From contig JAQUUS010000017.1 in NCBI GenBank assembly GCA_028693775.1, forward strand, positions 1-12,664: a DNA stretch of 12,664 nt, read 5' to 3'. Source of the stretch: Alphaproteobacteria bacterium (GTDB lineage Bacteria; Pseudomonadota; Alphaproteobacteria; UBA9219). Below the pieces are notes generated by a model, which saw nothing but the letters and a program-made list of their open reading frames with translations, was not told where the DNA came from and did no database searches. Both the position numbers and the translations under genes were made by a program. Positions 6,378 to 12,664 of this stretch are shown piece by piece (position 1 is the stretch's first letter; each line of letters begins with the position of its first letter).

Positions 6378-7054
6378 GAGCCGTGGACAAATTCATCGTT
6401 TGGGACTGGAACGGCACGTTGCAGGACGATTTGCCGATCTCGCTCGCCGTCGTCAATCAGAACATGCGCACGCTCGGAAGGCCGCCGGTGGATGCGGATA
6501 CCTATCGCGACTGCTTCGATGTGCCGATCTCGCGCATGTATAAAAATCTCGGCGTGAGCGATAACGAACTTTCGCGCTTTTTGGATCGCATGCAGGACGA
6601 GTATCTTCGCATTTACGACGATATGGTCGCTTCGGCCGGGTTCAAAAAGGGCGCGGTGGAGGCTATCGATTTTGCGTCCGCTCACGGCGTTTCGCATGTT
6701 GTTTTGAGCAATCATTTGAAGGACGCCGTTCTCAAGGATCTGACGCGGCTTAAGAAGCTCGAGGCTTTTCGCGACGTTCTGGCGTGGCCGGATCAGAAAA
6801 CGCAGTTCTCGCACTCGAAGGGAATTTTTCTGGCTTCCTATATGATGCAGCATTCTCTCTCCGGCAAAAACGGCATGATTGTCGGCGATACAGAAGAGGA
6901 AGTCAGAATTTCGCGCTCGCTCGGGCTTGTGAGCGTCGCGGTGATGGACGGGTATAGCTCGCGAGCTGTTTTGGAAAAGGCCAAGCCCGATTATTTGATC
7001 GAGGATTTGACGGAATTGAAACCCATCCTCAGGCAAAGGGGGTTTGCGGCATGA
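6374..7054 (+). CDS. HAD-like hydrolase 2 embedded between sufC and sufD
   Basis: This 226-residue protein is a paralogue of the preceding gene, aligned without large gaps. Motif I is D11-W-N-G-T15, motif II is S112 in VVLSNH, motif III is probably K149, and motif IV is VGDTEEE (170-176). A helical cap lies between residues 20 and 95. As in its neighbour, the second motif I Asp is replaced by Asn13, but the Gly is kept. Family members with an Asn here exist, so some phosphatase activity cannot be excluded. The start ATG overlaps the upstream TGA (ATGA at 6374-6377), with AAAGG at 6360-6364 as ribosome-binding site. The stop overlaps the sufD start in the same way. The two proteins might form a heterodimer, given their equal length and fixed pairing; that is inference. 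The substrate is unknown. Confidence 0.88.
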   Translation: MRAVDKFIVWDWNGTLQDDLPISLAVVNQNMRTLGRPPVDADTYRDCFDVPISRMYKNLGVSDNELSRFLDRMQDEYLRIYDDMVASAGFKKGAVEAIDFASAHGVSHVVLSNHLKDAVLKDLTRLKKLEAFRDVLAWPDQKTQFSHSKGIFLASYMMQHSLSGKNGMIVGDTEEEVRISRSLGLVSVAVMDGYSSRAVLEKAKPDYLIEDLTELKPILRQRGFAA

Positions 7055-8112
7055 CCCTCGCCTCTTTTATCGAACGCAGCAGGCGCGAGCCGGAGGACTG
7101 GAAGTATACCGATCTGGACAAGCTTCTGGCCCGGACTCCCTGCGAAGCCGTTGCGCCCGTGCGCTGCCGCAAGGGCAAGAAAAGCGACAGGGCCAAGCTG
7201 GTTTTTGTTAACGGCGTTTGGAAGCCGGAGCTTTCGTCTTTTGGGACCGCGCCGTCCTGCTTGCTGCTGGGCGATCTGGAGTCCGGGTATGCGCTGACTT
7301 TGGGCGAGCAGACCTGCCTTGTGACTCAGCCGATCGAGCTTGTTTTTATTTCCGACGAAGACGCGCCCGGGGAAATCGCTTTGAAGTTCTCCGTCGATGT
7401 GGGGAAGAACGGGCGGTTGACGCTTTTGGAAAACTATTTATCGACCGTTCCGGCAACGACGGTCGAAACGCAGGTTGCGTTGCAGGAACATTCGAAGTTC
7501 GTTCATGGCAAGATCGTTCGGGGGGGCGTTCATCTTGCCTCTCATGACATTCATGCGGCGGCGGGAAGTTTTTATAGCAACTTTTCGCTTATTCGCGGGG
7601 GGTGCCCGGCGCGGAACGAGATCGGCGTTTCGCTGGATGGCGAGGAAGCTCAGGCGTCGATTGACGGCGTTATGCTTCTTCGCGGGAAAGATCATGCCGA
7701 TACGACGGCGAAAGTTTCTCATAACGCCCCGATGGGGACCAGCAGGCAATCTTACAGGACCGTGTTGGACGACGGGGCGCGCGGCGTTTTCAAGGGCAGG
7801 ATCCATGTGGCTCCGGGGGCTCAGAAAAGCGACGGCTATCAGTTGAGCCGCGCTTTGCTTCTTTCGGACAGGGCCGAGATGGATGCGAAGCCGGAGCTTG
7901 AGATTTATGCAGACGACGTCAAATGCAGCCATGGGAGCGCTATTGGCGATCTGGATGAAAATGCGATGTTCTATTTGCGCTCGCGCGGGCTTTCGGAGGA
8001 ACAGGCGCGCGGGTTGCTGATCGAGGGGTTTGTTTCGGAAATGCTGGAGAGCGTCAGGGTTCCTCTGTGGCGCGACGTTTTTGCAAAAGAGATCAAGGCT
8101 TGGACATCATGA
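7051..8112 (+). CDS. sufD: SufD, SufB-like subunit of the SufBCD complex (short form)
   Basis: SufD pairs with SufB to form the scaffold core and is needed for iron entry. The 353-residue protein shows the C-terminal SufD core: GRIHVAPGAQKSDGYQLSR (249-267), DAKPELEIYADDVKCSHG (278-295) and FYLRSRGLSEEQAR (307-320). Cys292 and His294 match E. coli C358 and H360, residues implicated at the SufB-SufD interface. The N-terminus begins almost directly with the conserved WKYTDL (residues 17-22), so about 70 residues are missing relative to the 423-residue E. coli protein, mostly the helical N-terminal part. The start is fixed by the ATGA overlap with HAD 2 and by AAAGGGGG at 7035-7042, 8 bases upstream, so the short form appears genuine. 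The stop overlaps sufS. Confidence 0.94.
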   Translation: MTLASFIERSRREPEDWKYTDLDKLLARTPCEAVAPVRCRKGKKSDRAKLVFVNGVWKPELSSFGTAPSCLLLGDLESGYALTLGEQTCLVTQPIELVFISDEDAPGEIALKFSVDVGKNGRLTLLENYLSTVPATTVETQVALQEHSKFVHGKIVRGGVHLASHDIHAAAGSFYSNFSLIRGGCPARNEIGVSLDGEEAQASIDGVMLLRGKDHADTTAKVSHNAPMGTSRQSYRTVLDDGARGVFKGRIHVAPGAQKSDGYQLSRALLLSDRAEMDAKPELEIYADDVKCSHGSAIGDLDENAMFYLRSRGLSEEQARGLLIEGFVSEMLESVRVPLWRDVFAKEIKAWTS

Positions 8113-9329
8113 CTTACGACGTCGAAACATATCGCAAGGATTTTCCGGCGCTCGCGCAGGAGATTCACGGGCATCCGCTGGCCTATCTGGATACTGCGGC
8201 AAGCGCTTTGAAACCGAGGGCCGTGATCGATGCCATGTCGCGGTTTCTTGAACGCGATTATGCGAACATTCATCGCGGCGTGCATGAGCTCAGCCAGCGC
8301 TCGACAGATATGTATGAGGCTGTGCGGCCCATGATCCGGGATTTTATCAGTGCCGGACGCGAAGAAGAGATTGTGTTTACGCACGGCGCGACGGACGCCG
8401 CGAACCTTGTGGCGCAGGCCTGGGGGCGCACGTTTCTCAAGACCGGGGATGAGATTGTCATTACCGCGCTTGAGCATCATGCGAACATTGTGCCCTGGCA
8501 GCTGTTGCGCGAGCAGATCGGAATTGTTTTGCGCGTCGTTCCGGTGACGCCGGAAGGCGAGGTTCGGATCGAGGACGTGAAGGCAGCTTTGTCGGACAGG
8601 ACACGGCTCGTTGCTTTTGCCCATGTGTCGAATGTGCTGGGGACCATTTTGCCTGCGAAGGAAATCGCCGCGCTGGCGCATGATGCGGGGGCGCTTGTTT
8701 TTGTGGACGGGGCGCAGTCGATTAGCCATTTGCCTGTGGATGTGCGCGATATCGATGCGGACTTTTTTGTCTTTTCGGGACACAAGATTTATGGGCCGAC
8801 CGGGATCGGCGCTCTTTATGCGAAACAGAAAATTCTCGAGTCCATGCCTCCGTATCAGGGCGGCGGGGATATGATCGCTTCGGTGACGTTTGAGAAAACG
8901 ACGTTCAAGGATCCCCCTTTCAGGTTCGAGGCAGGGACGCCTCCGATTGCGGAAGTCGTCGGGCTGGGCGCGGCGCTGCGGTATGTTTCGGAAATCGGCA
9001 TGGACAATATCGCCGCTCACGAAGACGAAATTCTGCGCTACGCCACAGAGGCCCTTTCGGGGATCGAGGGGGTGCGCATTGTGGGCACGGCGAAGAATAA
9101 ATCGGGCATTGTCTCTTTTATTATGGAGCACGCGCACCCACATGACATAGGGACCGTTCTCGACAGAAGCGGCGTTGCCATTCGCGCGGGGCATCATTGC
9201 GCTCAGCCGCTGATGGAGCATTTGGGGCTGACGGCGACGGCGCGCGCGTCGTTCGGGCTTTATACGAACAAGGCCGATATCGACGCTCTTGCGGCGGCGG
9301 TTCGGAAAGTGAGGGAGATTTTTGGATGA
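8109..9329 (+). CDS. sufS: SufS, PLP-dependent cysteine desulfurase
   Basis: SufS removes sulfur from L-cysteine, leaving a persulfide on its catalytic Cys and alanine as product. The protein has 406 residues, the E. coli length, and the key residues fall at the same numbers: PLP lysine K226 in FVFSGHKIYGPTG, catalytic C364 in RAGHHCAQP, H123 in ALEHHANIVPW, and D200 in VDGAQSISH. RAGHHCAQPLM identifies a group II (SufS-type) enzyme rather than IscS or NifS. The ATG at 8109 was chosen because it overlaps the sufD stop (ATGA) and fits the family N-terminus; an upstream in-frame start at 8067 lies inside sufD. A weak ribosome-binding site (AAGG at 8095-8098) suggests coupling with sufD. The following sufU gene indicates the sulfur acceptor. 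Confidence 0.97.
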   Translation: MTYDVETYRKDFPALAQEIHGHPLAYLDTAASALKPRAVIDAMSRFLERDYANIHRGVHELSQRSTDMYEAVRPMIRDFISAGREEEIVFTHGATDAANLVAQAWGRTFLKTGDEIVITALEHHANIVPWQLLREQIGIVLRVVPVTPEGEVRIEDVKAALSDRTRLVAFAHVSNVLGTILPAKEIAALAHDAGALVFVDGAQSISHLPVDVRDIDADFFVFSGHKIYGPTGIGALYAKQKILESMPPYQGGGDMIASVTFEKTTFKDPPFRFEAGTPPIAEVVGLGAALRYVSEIGMDNIAAHEDEILRYATEALSGIEGVRIVGTAKNKSGIVSFIMEHAHPHDIGTVLDRSGVAIRAGHHCAQPLMEHLGLTATARASFGLYTNKADIDALAAAVRKVREIFG

Positions 9330-9787
9330 GCGACGACCTTCGCGATCTTTATCAGGATTTGATCCTCGATCACGGCAAGAGTCCGCGCAATTTTCGCGTC
9401 ATCGAGGGCGCGAACCATGAGGCGCTGGGACACAACCCTCTTTGCGGGGACAAGATCAATCTTTATGCCTCGATTGACGATGCGGGCGTTATTCGCGACG
9501 TTTCGTTTCAGGGAACGGGGTGCGCGATCTCGGTTGCTTCGGCGTCGATGATGACAGAGATGCTTAAGGGCAAGACGTTGCAGGAGGCGGAAAAGCTTTT
9601 TGAATATCTGCATGCGTCGTGCACGGGCAAGAACGCCGACGAGGCCGGACTGGACGAGGATGCTGTGGACCGCATCAAGGCGCTTTCGGGCGTGCGCGAC
9701 TACCCTGTTCGCGTGAAGTGCGCGACGCTGGCGTGGCATACGTTGCAGGCCGCTCTTAAAGACAAAAAGAACGTTTCGACGGAATAG
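9326..9787 (+). CDS. sufU: SufU, sulfur acceptor partner of SufS
   Basis: The 153-residue protein is an IscU-fold member of the SufU type. The ligand residues are Cys40 and Asp42 in NPLCGD, Cys66 in GTGCAIS, and Cys132 in VRVKCATLAW. SufU carries an insertion of about 20 residues before the last Cys compared with IscU; the stretch at about 100-125 fits this. The IscU His preceding the last Cys (the LPPVK region) is absent. In SufU the three Cys and the Asp bind zinc, and one Cys takes persulfide from SufS and passes it to SufBCD. Its position directly after sufS agrees with that role. The ATG at 9326 overlaps the sufS stop (ATGA) and follows GAGGGAGA (9311-9318) by 7 bases; an in-frame upstream ATG at 9197 lies within sufS and is rejected. 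Confidence 0.94.
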   Translation: MSDDLRDLYQDLILDHGKSPRNFRVIEGANHEALGHNPLCGDKINLYASIDDAGVIRDVSFQGTGCAISVASASMMTEMLKGKTLQEAEKLFEYLHASCTGKNADEAGLDEDAVDRIKALSGVRDYPVRVKCATLAWHTLQAALKDKKNVSTE

Positions 9788-9790
9788 AAA

Positions 9791-10150
9791 ATGGATGCAT
9801 CGGACGTACAGGCTGAAAAAACGCCTCTGGAACCCGCACCGTTCGGCGAGCGCGTGGTCGAACAGCTCAAGACCATTTACGACCCGGAGATCCCGGTCAA
9901 TATTTACGATCTTGGACTTATTTATAACGTCAGGATCGATCCGGCAGACGGCGGCGCGTTCGATGTGACGGTCGATATGACATTGACCTCGCCCAGTTGC
10001 CCTATTGCGGAGGAGCTTCCGATCTTTGCGCGGCAGGCCGTCGAGGAGCTTGCGGAAGCAAGGACTGTCGTCGTTAACCTTGTGTGGGACCCGCCATGGG
10101 ACCGCTCGCGGATGAGCGACGAGGCTCGTATGCAGCTCGATATGTTTTAA
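9791..10150 (+). CDS. sufT: SufT, MIP18/DUF59-family Fe-S maturation protein
   Basis: This 119-residue protein belongs to the MIP18 (DUF59) family of SUF operons. Family signatures are DPEIPVNIYDLGLIY (residues 31-45), MTLTSPSCPIAEELP with the conserved Cys70 (63-77), and the SUF-type C-terminus WDPPWDRSRMSDEARMQLDMF in the last 21 residues. SufT helps insert clusters into target proteins, a role studied in Staphylococcus and inferred from the eukaryotic MIP18 protein; its precise mechanism is not settled. The first 20 residues are a Pro/Glu-rich tail not needed for the fold. It starts 3 bases after the sufU stop with only a weak ribosome-binding site (ACGGAA at 9779-9784), so translation probably depends on reinitiation. 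It is the last gene of the overlapping chain. No sufA follows, although many SUF operons have one here. Confidence 0.94.
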   Translation: MDASDVQAEKTPLEPAPFGERVVEQLKTIYDPEIPVNIYDLGLIYNVRIDPADGGAFDVTVDMTLTSPSCPIAEELPIFARQAVEELAEARTVVVNLVWDPPWDRSRMSDEARMQLDMF

Positions 10151-10193
10151 GCGAACCGGGCGTTCTCTTTCCTGAAATTATTTATGGTTAATG

Positions 10194-10208
10194 CCATGCG
10201 ACGCATGG
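10194..10208. promoter_or_regulatory. Perfect 15-bp palindrome, possible operator over a promoter
   Basis: CCATGCG-A-CGCATGG is a perfect inverted repeat with a single central base, too tight to form a hairpin and more like a protein-binding site. It abuts a possible promoter: TGGACG (10206-10211) as -35, a 17-base spacer, and TAGACT (10229-10234) as -10, each matching 4 of 6 consensus bases. The next gene starts 30 bases after the -10. This suggests that the 176-residue gene has its own regulated promoter. Confidence 0.4.
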
Positions 10209-10263
10209 ACGATTTCAACCGCGCGGTGTAGACTCAATCCTGAATTGAAAGGGAGATATTATC

Positions 10264-10794
10264 ATGGACGAACTTGAAAGAGCCGTGAAGAAAAAAGAGG
10301 CACAGGGCCCCCGGAACTTTATTCAGCGAATGGAAGATGCGAAAAAGGCCGATAAGGACATAGACAAAATCATTCATCGGGAATTGCGTCTCACAGAGAT
10401 CAACGTCGCAGCCATCAATGCGCTGCATGAGATCAAGCCTTACTATTATCCGAGCGCGAGCGTTGTCAGAGGTTACGACAGCTGCTGGCCGGATACTGCC
10501 GAGGAATATTCGGCATGGCAAGGCCACAAGGTGGAAGCCCGTTTTTCGGAACGCTGCCCTCCGGACGCCATCGCTTATATGACTGAACTGCTCGCGCCTT
10601 ATGGCTGCGTTGTGGAAAACCACGGGAAATGGGACTACGGAACAAAGACGGTCATTGTCGGACGCGGCTTTGCAAACCCCGAATTGACGCAGCGCCTCGC
10701 TACGGAATTTCAGGAAGAAGTCGCGGCTCCAGACTTTCCAAAAAATCTCGGCAACAGAAGGCCTGCGGCACCCGCGTGCGAACCAGGGAAATAA
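10264..10794 (+). CDS. Unrecognised protein, 176 aa, own transcription unit
   Basis: ATG 10264 follows GGGAG (10251-10255) by 8 bases, and the gene ends at TAA 10792-10794. I do not recognise the family. The first 45 residues are rich in Lys, Asp and Glu (KKKEAQ, DAKKADKDIDK) and probably helical, possibly a coiled coil. The centre (55-105) is aromatic, with IKPYYYPSA and a Trp-containing stretch. Residues 106-150 (PDAIAYMTELLAPYG, VVENHGKWDYGTKTVIVGRG) look like a small alpha/beta unit. The last 20 residues are Pro-rich. There are three Cys without a metal-site pattern and no signal peptide or membrane helix. It lies 113 bases after sufT, with a candidate promoter between, and is closed by a strong terminator, so a role in cluster assembly is not indicated. 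Confidence 0.82.
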   Translation: MDELERAVKKKEAQGPRNFIQRMEDAKKADKDIDKIIHRELRLTEINVAAINALHEIKPYYYPSASVVRGYDSCWPDTAEEYSAWQGHKVEARFSERCPPDAIAYMTELLAPYGCVVENHGKWDYGTKTVIVGRGFANPELTQRLATEFQEEVAAPDFPKNLGNRRPAAPACEPGK

Positions 10795-10823
10795 CGTCTC
10801 CCGGATACTCTCTGTAGAATTGG

Positions 10824-10852
10824 GGGAGCGCAGAAATGCGCTCCCTTTTTTT
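10824..10852 (+). terminator. Strong intrinsic terminator
   Basis: GGGAGCGCA (10824-10832) pairs perfectly with TGCGCTCCC (10837-10845) around a GAAA tetraloop, followed by seven T residues (10846-10852). It lies 29 bases after the stop of the 176-residue gene and ends that unit before pepN. No equally clear terminator is seen directly after sufT, so SUF transcripts may read on to this point. Confidence 0.93.
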
Positions 10853-10894
10853 CGCATCGCAGCACAAAAACCCATTAAAACTTTGCTTTTTATT

Positions 10895-10912
10895 AAGAGA
10901 GGCGCTTTTATG
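10895..10912 (+). promoter_or_regulatory. Ribosome-binding site with alternative upstream start for pepN
   Basis: AAGAGAGG (10895-10902) precedes an ATG at 10910-10912 by 7 bases. This ATG is in frame with pepN and gives 44 extra residues with no stop between. The start that fits the family (11042) has only pyrimidine-rich sequence upstream. The site either marks the true start or a short leader region. Confidence 0.4.
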
Positions 10913-11041
10913 GTGCCGCTTGTCGCCGATTGCGTGAATGGGCAACGCGTCTTTCGATGCTTCTTTTTTCTGCGGCGCGCGTTTTCTTTTTACTCAATCG
11001 CCCCGGTTCCTTTCTCTTTTCTTATCGGACACACTCCAGCC

Positions 11042-12664
11042 ATGAAAAACAAAGATATCCTTCTTGCCGATTATAACGTTCCCGCTTTTCTCGTTTCGCA
11101 GGCCGATCTCGATGTCGATATTCGCAAGGATCTCGCCACGATTTCTTCGAAGCTCAAAGTTCGCCGCAATCCGAAGTCGGCCGAAAAAACCGCGCCGCTG
11201 TTTTTGAACGGCGAAGAGCTTTCGCTGATCAGCGTTGCCGTCAACGGACGCGCACTCAAAAAATCCGAATACAAGCTCACGCCCCACGGGCTTACCGTTC
11301 CCAGCATGCCGGACAAGGCTTCGGTCGAGATCGTTTGCGCGCACGATCCTTACAAGAATACCGCTCTCTCGGGATTCTATGCTTCGGGGCCCATGCTTTC
11401 GACGCAGTGCGAGCCTGAGGGGTTCAGGCGTATCACGTTCTATCCCGACAGGCCCGATGTGATGGCGAAGTTCCGCGTCACGCTCCATGCCGACAAGAAG
11501 CTTTATCCTGTTTTGCTGGCTAACGGCAACCTCACAAAATCAGGCGCGGAATCCGGCGGTCGCCATTTCGCCGTTTGGGAAGATCCGTTTCCGAAGCCCT
11601 CCTATCTCTTCGCCATGGTCGCGGGCAAGCTCGACAAGCGCACCTCGCGCGTCAGGACCAAATCGGGACGCAACGTTTTGATCGAGATTTATGTCGAACC
11701 CGGACGGACCGGCGAGACGGATTTCGCGCTCGACGCCATCAAGAAGGCCATGAAGTGGGACGAGAAACGGTTTGGCCTCGAATACGATCTCGACCGCTTT
11801 ATGATGCTCGCGACGCCCTTCTTCAATATGGGCGCGATGGAAAACAAGGGGTTGAATATTTTTAACGACACTTGCGTTCTCGGGCGTACGGAAACCGCGA
11901 CGGATGCGACCATCTCGTTTATCGAGCGCGTCGTGGCTCATGAGTATTTCCATAACTGGACCGGCGACCGCATCACTTGCCGCGACTGGTTCCAACTCAG
12001 CCTCAAGGAAGGCCTTACCGTTTTCCGCGAACAGGAATATATGGGCGATGCGCACTCCATTCCCGTCGAGCGCCTCGACAATGTGCGCGATTTGCGCAGC
12101 CGACAGTTCGCAGAGGATGCGGGCGCTTTGGCTCATGCCGTGAGGCCCGATCATTATCAGGCCATCGACAACTTCTATACCGCCACCGTTTACGACAAGG
12201 GCGCGGAAGTCTTGCGCATGATTCAGACGCTGGTGGGCCGCAAGGGCTTCGACAAGGGCATGGCTCTTTATGTCAAGCGCCACGACGGACAGGCTGTGAC
12301 GTGCGAGGATTTCGTCAAGGCCATGAGCGATGCGAACAAGATTGATCTGTCGCAATTCCTTCTCTGGTACAAGCAGGCGGGCACGCCCGTTCTGGACGTT
12401 ACCGGCGACTATGACGACAAGAAGAAGACCTTTACACTCAAGATCCGGCAATCGTGCAAGCCGACTCCGGGACAGCCAACCAAAAAACCTTTGCACATTC
12501 CTTTTGCCGTCGGACTTCTGGATCACAACGGGAAGGATTTGATCGGCACGCGCGTTCTTTCGCTCAAGAAGGCCGTGGAGACCTTTACCTTCAAAAACAT
12601 CAAGTCCAGGCCCGTGCCTTCGCTGCTGCGCGAGTTCTCGGCGCCCGTCAGGCTCAGCTATCCC
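11042..12664 (+). CDS. pepN: Aminopeptidase N (M1 family, PepN type), 3' end missing
   Basis: PepN removes N-terminal residues from peptides in the cytoplasm, using one zinc ion. The frame is open from 11042 to the right edge: 541 residues of about 880 expected. The substrate-anchoring motif GAMEN is at residues 264-268. The zinc site is H300-E-x-x-H304 followed after 18 residues by E323 (HEYFHNWTGDR to LSLKEGLTVF), each about 3 residues from E. coli PepN numbering. The visible part holds the N-terminal beta domain (about 1-190), the catalytic domain and the beginning of the next beta domain. The ATG at 11042 gives a family-like N-terminus but lacks a Shine-Dalgarno site. An in-frame ATG at 10910 with a good one would add 44 Phe-rich residues. 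The catalytic residues are intact. A long antisense frame over this gene is a shadow. Confidence 0.95.
   Translation, partial: MKNKDILLADYNVPAFLVSQADLDVDIRKDLATISSKLKVRRNPKSAEKTAPLFLNGEELSLISVAVNGRALKKSEYKLTPHGLTVPSMPDKASVEIVCAHDPYKNTALSGFYASGPMLSTQCEPEGFRRITFYPDRPDVMAKFRVTLHADKKLYPVLLANGNLTKSGAESGGRHFAVWEDPFPKPSYLFAMVAGKLDKRTSRVRTKSGRNVLIEIYVEPGRTGETDFALDAIKKAMKWDEKRFGLEYDLDRFMMLATPFFNMGAMENKGLNIFNDTCVLGRTETATDATISFIERVVAHEYFHNWTGDRITCRDWFQLSLKEGLTVFREQEYMGDAHSIPVERLDNVRDLRSRQFAEDAGALAHAVRPDHYQAIDNFYTATVYDKGAEVLRMIQTLVGRKGFDKGMALYVKRHDGQAVTCEDFVKAMSDANKIDLSQFLLWYKQAGTPVLDVTGDYDDKKKTFTLKIRQSCKPTPGQPTKKPLHIPFAVGLLDHNGKDLIGTRVLSLKKAVETFTFKNIKSRPVPSLLREFSAPVRLSYP

Noticed and set aside
7971..9221. 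Long minus-strand open frame (416 codons) opposite sufD-sufS
   Set aside because: It lies fully antisense to two certain genes, and its predicted product is Arg/His-rich with no recognisable domain. Open antisense frames are expected from the codon bias here.
11540..12526. Minus-strand open frame (328 codons) opposite pepN
   Set aside because: The plus strand has the unmistakable GAMEN and HExxH motifs in an open frame; the antisense frame is a by-product.
1..12664. CRISPR array, tRNA, rRNA, insertion sequence or attachment site
   Set aside because: No regularly spaced repeats, tRNA-like folds, transposase genes or long terminal repeats were seen on reading both strands.

Overview
The window reads as part of an alphaproteobacterial chromosome. 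The basis is the gene families and the sequence style: medium GC, a class II fumarase, an M1 aminopeptidase N of the PepN type, and a complete SUF iron-sulfur assembly operon headed by an Rrf2 regulator. I cannot place it below class from the sequence alone. A deep-branching alphaproteobacterium is possible but is only a guess.

Left part (1-2500). The 3' end of an unrecognised gene runs off the left edge (3-365, + strand). It converges with a minus-strand fumC (380-1768), which is intact in frame and length but carries an in-frame TAA stop at 1367-1369, inside a highly conserved active-site loop. A 196-base divergent spacer separates fumC from a small unrecognised plus-strand gene (1965-2360). 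That gene is followed by a probable terminator.

Central part (2489-10150). One tightly packed operon runs on the plus strand: Rrf2 regulator, sufB, a two-helix membrane protein, sufC, two tandem HAD-type proteins, sufD, sufS, sufU and sufT. From sufB to sufU every junction overlaps by 4 bases (ATGA or GTGA) or 1 base (TGATG), so translation is probably coupled throughout. The core proteins form a standard pathway. SufS takes sulfur from cysteine, SufU accepts it, SufBCD is the ATP-driven scaffold where clusters are built, SufT helps maturation of target proteins, and the Rrf2 protein is the likely cluster-sensing repressor. The three embedded genes (membrane protein, HAD 1, HAD 2) are not standard SUF components. 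Their placement inside the overlapping chain is the most interesting feature of the window. No sufA or sufE is present here. An imperfect 22-bp palindrome and a hairpin that would cover the Shine-Dalgarno site lie just upstream of the regulator gene.

Right part (10151-12664). A 113-base spacer holds a perfect 15-bp palindrome overlapping a possible promoter. It is followed by an unrecognised 176-residue gene that ends in a textbook intrinsic terminator (10824-10852). A pepN gene then runs off the right edge. Its start is ambiguous: the ATG that matches the family has no good ribosome-binding site, while an in-frame ATG 44 codons upstream has a good one.
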